64,000 bases of DNA, taken from NCBI RefSeq assembly GCF_016135805.1, contig NZ_JADWOX010000003.1, positions 186,001 to 250,000 of the forward strand. Direction: 5' to 3'. The notes beneath the pieces are model-generated. The model made no database searches. It worked only from the letters and a program-made list of their open reading frames with translations, and was not told the origin of the DNA. This DNA comes from Caulobacter hibisci (GTDB lineage: Bacteria; Pseudomonadota; Alphaproteobacteria; Caulobacterales; Caulobacteraceae). Below, piece after piece: positions 20,822 through 28,742 of this stretch (within the stretch, counting starts at the first letter, position 1; each line of letters begins with the position of its first letter). Made by a program: the position numbers and the translations under genes.

Positions 20822-21250
20822 TCAGTGCGCCGCCTCGCCGTCCTGCGAGATCTCTTCCAGCGTCTTGCCGACCTGCTTGGCGCCGTAGTCCTTGGCCACA
20901 TCGCCCAGGGACAGGATGCCGGTCAGGTTGCCGGCCTCGTTCAGCACCACCAGGCGGCGGACCTGGTTGTTGGCCATGCGGGCGGTGGCGTCGGCCAGGA
21001 TGTCGTCTTCCTTGACCGACAGCACCTCGCCGTCGCTCATCACCTCGGAGACCGGGCTGTCGAAGCTGCGGCCCTCGGCGACCACGCGCAGGACGATGTC
21101 ACGGTCGGTGACCAGGCCCAGCACCTTGCCGTCCTCGACGATCGGCACCACGCCACTGTCGATCTTGGCCATCACTTCGGCGACCTTGCGCACGCTGTCG
21201 CCGGGACGGGCGACCGAGACCTGGCTGGTCATGGCGTCGCTGACTTTCAT
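20822..21250 (-). CDS. CBS-domain pair protein
   Basis: A 142-residue stand-alone pair of CBS domains. The first begins MKVSDAMTSQVSVARPGDSV with GVVPIVEDGKVLGLVTDRDI. The second covers PVSEVMSDGEVLSVKEDDIL through RRLVVLNEAGNLTGILSLGD. Such proteins bind adenine nucleotides and act as energy sensors or regulators of partner enzymes or channels. No obvious partner adjoins it. An AGGAGG-like ribosome site stands upstream of the ATG. Confidence 0.92.
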   Translation of the reverse strand: MKVSDAMTSQVSVARPGDSVRKVAEVMAKIDSGVVPIVEDGKVLGLVTDRDIVLRVVAEGRSFDSPVSEVMSDGEVLSVKEDDILADATARMANNQVRRLVVLNEAGNLTGILSLGDVAKDYGAKQVGKTLEEISQDGEAAH

Positions 21251-21340
21251 CGGGTGTTCCTCCTTCAGGGGGAATGCAAATAGGACCCGACAGAAACCCC
21301 GCGACGCCGCAGACCGTTCCGCTTGCTTCCGCGGCGGCGC

Positions 21341-22240
21341 TTAGGCCAGGGCCGCCTTGTTGGCCGCCAGGAAGGCCGCGACGCTGGTCGGGGCCTTGCC
21401 GGTCAGGCGCTCGACGGCGTCGGTGACGATGGCGTGCTGGCCTTCGGCGGCCTGGGCGTCGAAGTCGGCCAGGACGTCGACATAAACGGGCGGCAGGCCG
21501 GCCTGGGCGAGCCCGGCGCGCAGGGCTTCGAGCGGGATGTCCTGATGGGCGACCGGCTTGCCCGAAGCCTCGGCGAGCAGGGCCGCCAGCTGGTCCTGGG
21601 TCAGGGCCTGCGGGCCGGAAACGTCGAGGATCTGGCGGCCTTCCGCGCCCAGCAGGGCGGCGGCGTCGATCGCGGCGCAGTCCTCGCGGGTGACATAGGC
21701 GCGGCCCTGGGCGGCGGTGGCGGCGTAGAGCGTGCCGCCGGCGATGGCCTGGCCGGCGCCCATCAGGATGGTCTCGGCATAGAGGTTGTGGCGCAGGATG
21801 GTCCAGTCGAGCGACGGCTGGGCGATGATCGCCTGCTCGCTCCAGAAGTGGTCGTCGATCACCCCGCCGCCGGCCTGGGGCCGGGCGCCGGGGGCCGAGG
21901 TGTAGAGCACGTGGCTCACGCCCGCCTCTACGGCCGCGGCGACGGCGGCGCGATGCTGGGCAATGCGGCGGCCGGGCTTGTCGAGGCTGTCGGTGCTGAC
22001 CAGCAGCACCCGGTCGGCGCCGGCGAAAGCGGTCTTCAGCGAGGCCGGATCGTCGAAGTCGGCGGCGCGGACGTCGACGCCCCTGGCGGCCAGGTCGGCG
22101 AGCTTGGCCGGATCGCGGGTGGTGGCGATCACGTGCGGGGCGCCGGCCTCGAGCAGCAGCTCGACGATGCGGCGGCCCAGCTGGCCTCCGGCGCCGGTCA
22201 CCAGGAGGCGGTCGTTGAGGAAGGGGCGAGCGGCGGTCAT
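21341..22240 (-). CDS. NmrA/QorB-like NAD(P)-dependent oxidoreductase
   Basis: A 299-residue Rossmann-fold protein of the atypical short-chain dehydrogenase group. The NAD(P) loop is LLVTGAGGQLGRRIVELLL. VLYTSAPGARPQ and LDWTILRHNLYAETIL match the NmrA/QorB quinone-reductase-like layout, with no canonical Tyr-x3-Lys. It is divergent from an HxlR-type regulator over a 96-bp gap holding a palindrome, the usual arrangement for a redox-responsive reductase and its repressor. Confidence 0.85.
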   Translation of the reverse strand: MTAARPFLNDRLLVTGAGGQLGRRIVELLLEAGAPHVIATTRDPAKLADLAARGVDVRAADFDDPASLKTAFAGADRVLLVSTDSLDKPGRRIAQHRAAVAAAVEAGVSHVLYTSAPGARPQAGGGVIDDHFWSEQAIIAQPSLDWTILRHNLYAETILMGAGQAIAGGTLYAATAAQGRAYVTREDCAAIDAAALLGAEGRQILDVSGPQALTQDQLAALLAEASGKPVAHQDIPLEALRAGLAQAGLPPVYVDVLADFDAQAAEGQHAIVTDAVERLTGKAPTSVAAFLAANKAALA

Positions 22241-22257
22241 CTACGGCGTCCTTTGCT

Positions 22258-22274
22258 GGTCTCTTTTCGAGACC
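22258..22274. promoter_or_regulatory. Palindromic operator candidate between the reductase and HxlR genes
   Basis: GGTCTC-TTTTC-GAGACC is a perfect 6-bp inverted repeat with a 5-bp spacer, placed between the two divergent starts. It is the best candidate for HxlR regulator binding and would control both genes. Inference from position and symmetry. Confidence 0.5.
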
Positions 22275-22336
22275 TGGTGTAAATGTGAGAGCAAGGCTCC
22301 GTCGTAAAGACGGCAGTTTTCCGGGAGATAGGCACC

Positions 22337-22759
22337 TTGAAGGAACCACCTACGCTTTCACCAGAGGCGCTCTGCGAGGCGATGGACGACTGGCGGGGCC
22401 AGGGCTTCAGCAGCGCCGATTGCCCGGTGCGCGATGTCGTCGATCACCTGGGCGACAAGTGGAGCACGCTGATCCTGTCGCTGCTGTTCATCGGCCCCAA
22501 GCGGTTCGGCGCCCTGCGGCGGGCCGTGCCCGATATCTCCCAGCGCATGCTGACCCAGACCCTGCGCGACCTGCAGCGCGACGGCCTGATCCTGCGCGAG
22601 GTGTTCCCCACCAAGCCCCCCAGCGTCGAATACAGCCTCTCGCCCCTGGGCATGTCGCTGCAGACGCCCCTGAACGCCCTGATCGCCTGGGCCGTCGAGC
22701 ACCACGGCGCCATCCGCGCGGCGCGGTCGCGCTATGACGAGGCTGAAGCGGCGGCTTAG
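22337..22759 (+). CDS. HxlR-family transcriptional regulator
   Basis: A 140-residue winged-helix regulator. The family-defining [20 protein letters not shown] is near residue 30, followed by [20 protein letters not shown] (recognition helix) and [20 protein letters not shown] (wing). The N-terminal Cys of the CPV motif is the redox or aldehyde-sensing residue in several characterised members. It most likely represses the divergent NmrA-like reductase gene. Confidence 0.92.
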   Translation: MKEPPTLSPEALCEAMDDWRGQGFSSADCPVRDVVDHLGDKWSTLILSLLFIGPKRFGALRRAVPDISQRMLTQTLRDLQRDGLILREVFPTKPPSVEYSLSPLGMSLQTPLNALIAWAVEHHGAIRAARSRYDEAEAAA

Positions 22760-22765
22760 GAGATC

Positions 22766-22925
22766 CTCTCCCCTTGCGGGAGAGGGTGGCCCGCGCAGCG
22801 GGTCGGGTGAGGGGTCGAAAACCCTGTCCGCCGCCAAGACGGATCGGCTAGGTGCGGTTGTCGGGATCTGAGAGACCCCTCATCCGACGCCTTCGGCGCC
22901 ACCTTCTCCCGCAAGGGGAGAAGGG
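22766..22925. repeat. Inverted intergenic repeat (CTCCCCTTGCGGGAG family)
   Basis: CTCTCCCCTTGCGGGAGAGG near 22766 is mirrored by CCTTCTCCCGCAAGGGGAGA ending near 22921, with GGGTGAGGGGTC / GACCCCTCATCC inside. It is the same family and same outer palindrome as the 15.1-kb element. It separates the HxlR gene from the DUF1993 gene. Confidence 0.75.
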
Positions 22926-22959
22926 TTACATGCGGTCGCCAAGCCTAACTGGAGCCTCC

Positions 22960-23466
22960 ATGACCATCACCGCACACCGCGTCAGCGTTCCCGTCTTCGT
23001 CCAGGGGCTGAAGGGCCTGTCGGGCGTGTTGGCCAAGGCCGCCGCCCATGTCGAGGCGCTCAAGCTCGATCCCGAGGCGCTGCTGAAGGCGCGGCTCTAT
23101 CCCGACATGTTCCCGCTGATCCGCCAGGTGCAGATCGCCACCGACTTCGCCAAGGGCGCCAGCGCCCGCCTGGCCGGGGTCGAGGTTCCGGCCTGGGACG
23201 ACGCCGAGACCAGCTTCGCCGACCTGTCGGCCCGCGTGGCCCGCGCCATCGCCTATGTGGAAGGCCTGGACCCGGCCGCCTTCGACGGCGCCGAGGACCG
23301 CACCGTGGCCCTGACCCGTCGGGGCGAGACCACCGAGCACAACGCCCTCGACTATCTGACCGGCCAGGCCCTGCCGAACTTCTACTTCCACCTGACCACC
23401 GCCTACGCGATCCTGCGCGAGAACGGCGTGGTCGTGGGCAAGCGCGACTTCCTCGGGACCGCTTGA
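22960..23466 (+). CDS. DUF1993 family protein
   Basis: A 168-residue soluble helical protein. The layout SVPVFVQGLKGLSGVLAKAA, then LYPDMFPLIRQVQIATDFAK, then LDYLTGQALPNFYFHLTTAY followed by ILRENGVVVGKRDFLG matches DUF1993, a DinB-like four-helix bundle family of unknown function. The FYFHLTTAYAILR block holds the His that would sit in a metal site. Start is the ATG at 22960; an upstream in-frame ATG near 22930 is less likely. Confidence 0.88.
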   Translation: MTITAHRVSVPVFVQGLKGLSGVLAKAAAHVEALKLDPEALLKARLYPDMFPLIRQVQIATDFAKGASARLAGVEVPAWDDAETSFADLSARVARAIAYVEGLDPAAFDGAEDRTVALTRRGETTEHNALDYLTGQALPNFYFHLTTAYAILRENGVVVGKRDFLGTA

Positions 23467-23474
23467 GGAAGAAA

Positions 23475-23501
23475 GGCGGCGGCCCCTCTAGGGCCGCCGC
23501 C
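23475..23501. terminator. Strong stem-loop after the DUF1993 gene
   Basis: GGCGGCGGCCC and GGGCCGCCGCC pair perfectly over 11 bp with a 5-base loop, eight bases after the stop. No long T-run follows. It also overlaps the end of the putative mini-protein on the minus strand. Confidence 0.6.
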
Positions 23502-23592
23502 GGATCGCCCAGACCAGGCCGGCCAGCGCCGTCAGCACCCCGCCGGCCGCCGACAGCACGACCGCCAATTCCTTCAAAACCTCCGGCTCCAT
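23488..23592 (-). CDS. Putative 34-residue membrane mini-protein
   Basis: An ATG at 23592 opens a 34-codon frame ending TAG at 23488. It encodes MEPEVLKELAVVLSAAGGVL, a hydrophobic helix of about 20 residues and the basic end WAIRRRP. Negative outside and positive inside fits a single-pass membrane peptide. A ribosome site is only moderate (GGTGGAGCG). Its last codons form one arm of the stem-loop at 23475-23501. Candidate only. Confidence 0.4.
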   Translation of the reverse strand: MEPEVLKELAVVLSAAGGVLTALAGLVWAIRRRP

Positions 23593-23666
23593 CGCTCCAC
23601 CCGTCTACTCACCCCGCATCGCGGTCACGGCTCAGCCTGACCTGCGCCGACGTCGAGTCCGGACGT

Positions 23667-24248
23667 ATGTTGCTATTTTGTTCTCACTCGGATTGGGCTG
23701 CGCTCCAGCGGGAGGGACACAGCTTGGCCTGGGAACGCTTCGCCTCGCCAAGCGGGGATTACGACCTTTCCCATCTGGATCCTTTCCTCCTCACCGTCTC
23801 GCCCCAGGACGGCTCTGCGGGCTACCGCGTGCTGGTCAGTTTCGGCCACCACACCTTCACGCGAGAAGTTCGCGCAGGCGATGAGGAAGGCCTGAAACAC
23901 GCCGTCGATGGCGACGTTCGCTGCTTCTGCGCCGAGCGCCATCGCTGCTCGCTGCGCCTGCCGGCCATCGTTCGGGCCTCGGGCCGAGGCCGGGCATACT
24001 TCAGCCAAGGCCGAAACTTTCTGCTGGTGGAAGACATGCCGGGGGCGAAGGGTCCGTATGCGGTCTTCTTCAACATCGGAAGGGCGAGGGCCAAGGCGTT
24101 CGACGCCAATCTCTTCGTCGTCAGCGCCTATCTCAAACCGAACCTGCCGCCGCGGCGAAAGCTGGCGTCCATCACTCTGGTCACATTGATCGGCAAGACG
24201 GTCCGCGGAGAACCGATCACGCGTCCCAAGCCGCGGATGAAAAAATAG
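23667..24248 (+). CDS. Uncharacterised protein
   Basis: A 193-residue protein I cannot place in a family. The middle is Cys/His-rich (GDVRCFCAERHRCSLRLPAI) and the second half, GRNFLLVEDMPGAKGPYAVF, is hydrophobic and beta-like. It ends in a basic KPRMKK tail. Codon use at its start is less GC-biased than its neighbours, and the flanks are AT-richer, hinting at acquisition. The ATG at 23667 is the first sensible start; the frame is open upstream to 23463. A terminator overlaps the stop codon. Confidence 0.6.
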   Translation: MLLFCSHSDWAALQREGHSLAWERFASPSGDYDLSHLDPFLLTVSPQDGSAGYRVLVSFGHHTFTREVRAGDEEGLKHAVDGDVRCFCAERHRCSLRLPAIVRASGRGRAYFSQGRNFLLVEDMPGAKGPYAVFFNIGRARAKAFDANLFVVSAYLKPNLPPRRKLASITLVTLIGKTVRGEPITRPKPRMKK

Positions 24249-24270
24249 CCCCTCCGAAGAGGGGCCATTT
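24248..24270 (+). terminator. Terminator of the uncharacterised gene
   Basis: GCCCCTC-CGAA-GAGGGGC is a 7-bp stem with a tetraloop, followed by CATTT and overlapping the last base of the stop codon. An A-run sits before it, so it could work in both directions. Confidence 0.75.
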
Positions 24271-24409
24271 CCGTGCGAGAACCCCTTGCCTTCGCGCGCC
24301 GCGAAACCCTTGCGGGCGGGATCGTCGTTTTTCGCTCGCCATCGACGATCTTTGAAATCTACCGGTTTTCGGGTGGAAATTCAAGAAAAGTCAGAGGCCC
24401 GCGACATCG

Positions 24410-25285
24410 CTACGCCACCTCCTGCACCGCGACGGCCTCCATCCCCAGGATCGCGGCCTTGCGGGCCAGGCCCCAGTGGTAGCCGGTGAGGCGGCCGTCC
24501 TTAGCGATGGCGCGGTGGCAGGGGATGAGCAGCGAGATCGGGTTGGCGCCGATAGCCCCGCCGGTGGCCTGGAAGGCCTTGGGCTTGCCGGCCCAGGCCG
24601 CGACCTGGCCGTAGGTGGCGGTCTCGCCCGCCGGAATGCGCAGCAGCGCCTTCCAGACCTGCACCTGGTAGGGCGACCCGATCAGCACCACGGGCAGGGG
24701 GCCTTCGCCCATGCCGAAGGCCCGCAGGGCCGTCTCGGCGGCGGCCGCGTCCTCGCGCAGCCAGTCGGCGCCGGGCCAGCGACGGTGCATGTCGGCGAAG
24801 GCGAAGTCGTCGTTCCCGTCAGAGAAGGCCAGACCCGCCAGACCGCGCTCGGCCAGCACGAACAGGCCGCGCCCGAACGGGGTGGGCGCCCAGCCCCAGC
24901 GCAGGGTCATGCCCGCGCCGCGCCGGCGCACGTCGCCCGGGGTCGCCGCCTCCTGGGCGATGAACAGGTCGTGCAGGCGCGAGGGGCCCGACAGCCCGGC
25001 GTCATAGGCCGCGTCGAGTACGCTGGCCCCGGCCTCCAGCGAGCGGCGGGCCTCGGCATGGGCGATGGCGGCGACGAAGGTCTTGGGGCTGACCCCGGCC
25101 CAGCGGGTGAAGATGCGCTGGAAGTGGAACGGCGACAGGCCGACGGCGGCGGCGGCCTCGTCCAGCGACGGGCGATCCATCCAGCGCTGGGCCAGCCAAT
25201 CGAGGGCCACGGCCATGCGGTGATAGTCGGCCGAACGTTCGGCGAGGCGCGCGAGGGTTTCGGAAGGCGAGACGTCGAGAGGCAT
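24410..25285 (-). CDS. Ada-like fusion: AraC-type DNA-binding domain plus O6-methylguanine-DNA methyltransferase
   Basis: A 291-residue fusion. The N-terminal third (about 20-115) is an AraC helix-turn-helix pair, with AAAAVGLSPFHFQRIFTRWA. The rest is an alkyltransferase with the suicide-Cys motif IPCHRAI near 250, preceded by TYGQVAAWAGKPKAFQATGG. The Cys-rich phosphotriester-sensing N-domain of E. coli Ada is missing, so this is the short Ada/AdaB-like form. It should repair O6-methylguanine and may also regulate transcription. No alkA or alkB lies next to it. Confidence 0.9.
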   Translation of the reverse strand: MPLDVSPSETLARLAERSADYHRMAVALDWLAQRWMDRPSLDEAAAAVGLSPFHFQRIFTRWAGVSPKTFVAAIAHAEARRSLEAGASVLDAAYDAGLSGPSRLHDLFIAQEAATPGDVRRRGAGMTLRWGWAPTPFGRGLFVLAERGLAGLAFSDGNDDFAFADMHRRWPGADWLREDAAAAETALRAFGMGEGPLPVVLIGSPYQVQVWKALLRIPAGETATYGQVAAWAGKPKAFQATGGAIGANPISLLIPCHRAIAKDGRLTGYHWGLARKAAILGMEAVAVQEVA

Positions 25286-25345
25286 CGGTTCAGTCTAGCC
25301 CCGGCGGGGGAGGGCGTCCGCCCGCTTCTTGCGCTCGGACGCGCC

Positions 25346-25822
25346 TCACGACCACCGCTCGGCCCGCGCCGCCTTGATCGCCCGCTCCAGGGCTCGTGCG
25401 AAGGCCACGCGCTCGTCGGGGCTGAGCGCCCGGGCCAGGGTCAGGCGGCGGCGCGACATGAAGAGGCGCACGCGGCTTTCGTGCTCGCCGGGCTGGTCGA
25501 GGTCGACGCGGGTGAAGGCGGTGGGCGAGGTCCAGACCACATGAGCGCCCTTGGCGTCCTCGCGGCTGACGGTGATCGCCTCGGCCGTGACCCGCACGCG
25601 TTCGGACCGCGACAGGGCGCGGTTGCTGGCGCGCAGGGCCAGCCAGACGGCCAGGACATCGAGCCCCAGGAACGGCAGCACCGGCGGCGCCCCCAGCACC
25701 AGCAGGAACACCGCGACCATCAGGTTGAAGGCGACGACCACGCCCAGAACCACCGCCGTGCCGGTCGGGCTCAGCGAGCGGTTGGGCCGGATGACGGCGT
25801 CCATGTAGAGGGCGGCGGCCAT
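25346..25822 (-). CDS. DUF2244 family membrane protein
   Basis: A 158-residue protein with two adjacent N-terminal membrane helices (about 22-65, VVLGVVVAFNLMVAVFLLVL and LGLDVLAVWLALRA) and a basic C-terminal domain ending ERAIKAARAERWS. The PNRSLSPTG start and the ...LDQPGEHESRVRLFM segment match DUF2244. It is head-to-head with nth, as often seen in alphaproteobacteria. Function unknown. Confidence 0.85.
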   Translation of the reverse strand: MAAALYMDAVIRPNRSLSPTGTAVVLGVVVAFNLMVAVFLLVLGAPPVLPFLGLDVLAVWLALRASNRALSRSERVRVTAEAITVSREDAKGAHVVWTSPTAFTRVDLDQPGEHESRVRLFMSRRRLTLARALSPDERVAFARALERAIKAARAERWS

Positions 25823-25874
25823 GACCGGGATTTACGCCGCTTGCGCCGCCTTGGCGAGCCGGCCGCATCACGGC

Positions 25875-26585
25875 ATGGTCGCGGCGATGGCCGCCTCCCA
25901 GAAACCCGCGATAACTCTCGTCAGGAAACGCCCCGCGACCAAGCGGATCTCGCCCGCCGAGCGCGAGCGGGTGCGCATCCTGTTCGAGCGCTTCGAGAGT
26001 CTCGAACTTCGGCCCAAGACCGAGCTGAACTATTCCAACCCCTATGAGCTGGTCACCGCCGTCGCCCTGTCGGCCCAGGCCACCGACGTGCAGGTCAACA
26101 AGGCCACCGGCCCGCTGTTCCAGGTCGCGGGCAGCGCCGAAAAGATGCTGGAACTCGGCGAGGATGGGCTGATCAAGTACATCGCCTCGATCGGCCTGTT
26201 CCGCACCAAGGCCAAGAACGTCATCGCCTCGGCCCACATCCTGATGGACCGCTATGGCGGGCAGGTGCCGCTGAACCGCGAGGCGCTGGAAAGCCTGCCG
26301 GGCGTGGGCCGCAAGACCGCCAGCGTGGTGCTGAACGAGCTGGACGTCGAGCCGGCCATCGCCGTCGACACCCACGTGTTCCGCGTCTCGCACCGCCTGA
26401 AGCTGTCGGCCGGCAAGACGCCTGACGCGGTCGAGGACGACCTGATGCGGATCGTGCCGGGCCCGTACCAGACCCGCGCCCACCACTGGCTGATCCTGCA
26501 CGGCCGCTATGTCTGCATCGCCCGCAAGCCCAAGTGCGAGATCTGCAAGATCGCGGATCTCTGTCCGTCGATCGGGCTGTTCTGA
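25875..26585 (+). CDS. nth: Endonuclease III
   Basis: A DNA glycosylase/AP lyase (236 residues from this start) that removes oxidised pyrimidines. It has the helix-hairpin-helix LPGVGRKTASVVL with the catalytic Lys, the catalytic Asp in AVDTHVFRVSHR, and the C-terminal [4Fe-4S] loop with C-x6-C-x2-C-x5-C spacing (CIARKPKC, CEIC, CKIADLC). An ATG at 25821 extends the frame by 18 codons and overlaps the start of the divergent DUF2244 gene. I chose 25875 because the extension is unlike the family. Start uncertain, function firm. Confidence 0.95.
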   Translation: MVAAMAASQKPAITLVRKRPATKRISPAERERVRILFERFESLELRPKTELNYSNPYELVTAVALSAQATDVQVNKATGPLFQVAGSAEKMLELGEDGLIKYIASIGLFRTKAKNVIASAHILMDRYGGQVPLNREALESLPGVGRKTASVVLNELDVEPAIAVDTHVFRVSHRLKLSAGKTPDAVEDDLMRIVPGPYQTRAHHWLILHGRYVCIARKPKCEICKIADLCPSIGLF

Positions 26586-26703
26586 GGCGTCGGGACACGC
26601 GCTTTCGGCATTTTCGCCGCCCCGCGCGAACCATGGGTTGCGCCAGGGCCCAGCTTCTGGTCTTGCAGCGCGCAGTGCGCCTTTCGCGACCGGGGTGATC
26701 GTC

Positions 26704-27468
26704 GTGACGTCCAAGACCAAGTACGGGCGGATCCTCGCCGCGACCCTGACTCTGGCGCCGGCGCCGTGGCTGGGCGGCGCGGGCTCCGTCCTCGCCGATC
26801 CGGGGATCATCGCGCCCGCGTTCAGCGAAAAGACCTATGTGATCACCCGCGGCGCCGAGGGCAGCATCACCACCGGCCGGATGAGCCTGGCAGGCCGCGG
26901 CCTGCCCGATCCCCTGCCGGCGACCTTCGCCTGGAAGGGCGAGGTTCTGGAGCACCGGCCCACCGGCCTGCGCTTCCCCAGGACCCACGCGGGATGCCGC
27001 CTGGCCGGGATCGCGCCGCTGGACGCGACCGGCTACCAGCGTGGCGGCCAGGTCGAGTACGACTGCCGCCCCGAGACCGGCCTGACCTATGTCACCGTGG
27101 TGTTCGAGGGCGGCGCCTCGTCCCTGGCCAAGAAGAAGCCCGAGGTGTTTCCCTATGTCCTGGCCCAGATCGCCGCGGGCATTACGACACGCGAGTCCAA
27201 GACCTACACCGCGCCTTGCAAGCTGGTCGATCTGACCGCCGTGTCCGGCCACGTCAATCGCGGCTTCGTGGGCGCCTCATGCGGGGCGCGCTGGGCCACG
27301 GAGGAGGGCGGCGAGCAGTTCGGCACCGCCGCCTACATCCTCGGGCGCGGCCAGACCTATGCGGCCTTCACCAGCACCTGCGCCGGAGAAAAGGCCTGCG
27401 ACGCCCGCCTCACGAAGCTGGGTCCATTCCTCGACAGCTTCGACGTGTCGACGATGAAGGGGCGCTGA
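26704..27468 (+). CDS. Exported protein of unknown function
   Basis: A 254-residue protein (GTG start; another GTG lies 9 bp upstream) with a signal-peptide-like N-terminus and a possible cleavage after SVLA. The mature part is rich in beta strands and has cysteines spaced HAGCRLAG, VEYDCRPETG, APCKLVD, GASCGARW, STCAGEKACDARL, suggesting three disulfides in the periplasm. No family recognised. It follows nth on the same strand and ends four bases before the convergent MFS gene. Confidence 0.7.
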   Translation: MTSKTKYGRILAATLTLAPAPWLGGAGSVLADPGIIAPAFSEKTYVITRGAEGSITTGRMSLAGRGLPDPLPATFAWKGEVLEHRPTGLRFPRTHAGCRLAGIAPLDATGYQRGGQVEYDCRPETGLTYVTVVFEGGASSLAKKKPEVFPYVLAQIAAGITTRESKTYTAPCKLVDLTAVSGHVNRGFVGASCGARWATEEGGEQFGTAAYILGRGQTYAAFTSTCAGEKACDARLTKLGPFLDSFDVSTMKGR

Positions 27469-27472
27469 CCCG

Positions 27473-28699
27473 TCAGCCGACGCGAGCGTCCGGCTTGAAC
27501 CGCGTGGCCATCACCATCATCGCCACGACGCCGAAGGCCATCAGCAGCCAGGCGCCCGACAGGTCGGACGAGGCGTCGCGCACCCAGCCGGCCAGGAACG
27601 GCATGACGCTGGCCATGACGTAGCCGCCGCCCTGGACGAAGGCCATCAGGTCGCCGGCCTGGTCGGGGTCGGCGGCGTGGTCGAGGGTGACGATCAGCGA
27701 CAGCGGGAAGATCGCGCCGATGCCCGCGCCCAGCAGGCAGACGGCCGGCAGGACCAGCCACGGCGCGAGCAGCAGGAAGCCGATGCCGGCCAGCAGCGAG
27801 GTCAGGGCGACGGCGAGCAGGGGACGGCGGTCGGGGCGGCGGGCGATGGCGGCGGACACGGCCAAGCCCGCGGTGACTTCGCAGACTGTCAGGGCCGACA
27901 GGGCGTAGCCGGCCTGGTCGGCGGTCAGGCCGCGGCTGGCGTAGAACGGCGGAAACCAGGCCAGCACCAGGGTGTAGGCGCCGGTGCCGACGCCGAAGAA
28001 GGTCAGCAGCAGCCAGGCGCGGGGGCTCTTCCACAGGGCGTTCCGGCGAACGGCGACGGGACCGCCGGCCGGGGCGGCGGCGGGCGAGCGGCGGGTCGCG
28101 CCGGTCCACAGCAGCAGGGCCAGCACGGCGGGAAGGGCCCACAGGCCAAACATCGCCTGCCAGCCGGCCAGGCGGGTCAGGCCCGTCGCACCGGCCGCGG
28201 CCACGGCGGCGCCGGCCATGATGCCGGTGGTATAGAGCCCCGTCAGGCGGGCGGCGTCGTCGCCGGCGAAGCGCTTGATGAAGCCGGGCATCAGGGCCTG
28301 GACGGCGGCGACGCCGATCCCGACCAGGGCGGCGCTGGCGAACAGGCCCGAAAGGCCGGGCCACACCGCGCGCAGGCCGCAGGCGACGGCGATGGCGACG
28401 AGGCCGGCGGCCACGCCCTTGCGCTCGCCAAGCGCCCGCCGCAGCGGTGCGGCCAGCAGGGCGCCCAGGCCCATCAGCAGGATCGGCAGGGTGGTCAGCA
28501 GGCCGGCCGCCGCCGACGAGGCGCCGGTGGCGGCCTTGACGGTGTCGAGCACCGGCCCGAGCGCGGCCAGGGCCGGGCGCAGGTTCAGGGCCGCGACGAC
28601 GATCGCCGCGATGGTGAGCAGGGCGCCGCTTTTGGCGGCATGTCGCGACGCAAGGGCCGATTGGCGCGCCTTGGCGTCTTCTTCGTAAGCGAGGACCAC
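27473..28699 (-). CDS. MFS transporter, CynX/NimT family
   Basis: A 408-residue, 12-helix major facilitator permease. The early LNLRPALAALGPVLD helix is typical of the cyanate/nitroimidazole (CynX/NimT) branch. PLRRALGERKGVAAG is the loop 2-3 motif. The frame is open 20 codons further upstream, over the regulator's start and operator, so I chose the GTG at 28699. It is divergent from a MarR-type gene and shares the operator between them. Substrate not predictable; drug or small-anion efflux is the usual guess for a MarR-controlled MFS pump. Confidence 0.88.
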   Translation of the reverse strand: MVLAYEEDAKARQSALASRHAAKSGALLTIAAIVVAALNLRPALAALGPVLDTVKAATGASSAAAGLLTTLPILLMGLGALLAAPLRRALGERKGVAAGLVAIAVACGLRAVWPGLSGLFASAALVGIGVAAVQALMPGFIKRFAGDDAARLTGLYTTGIMAGAAVAAAGATGLTRLAGWQAMFGLWALPAVLALLLWTGATRRSPAAAPAGGPVAVRRNALWKSPRAWLLLTFFGVGTGAYTLVLAWFPPFYASRGLTADQAGYALSALTVCEVTAGLAVSAAIARRPDRRPLLAVALTSLLAGIGFLLLAPWLVLPAVCLLGAGIGAIFPLSLIVTLDHAADPDQAGDLMAFVQGGGYVMASVMPFLAGWVRDASSDLSGAWLLMAFGVVAMMVMATRFKPDARVG

Positions 28700-28740
28700 G
28701 ATATATCTCGAAGGAAAGTATCTTGATGGCGAGATATATC
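28700..28740. promoter_or_regulatory. MarR-type operator between the MFS and MarR genes
   Basis: GATATATCTCG (28700-28710) and CGAGATATATC (28730-28740) form a perfect 11-bp inverted repeat. Inside, TATCTTG-ATGG-CGAGATA is a second, nearly symmetrical pair of the size MarR proteins bind. The block is AT-rich against a GC-rich background and lies directly on the start codons of both genes. It most likely represses both. Confidence 0.75.
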
Positions 28741-28742
28741 CG

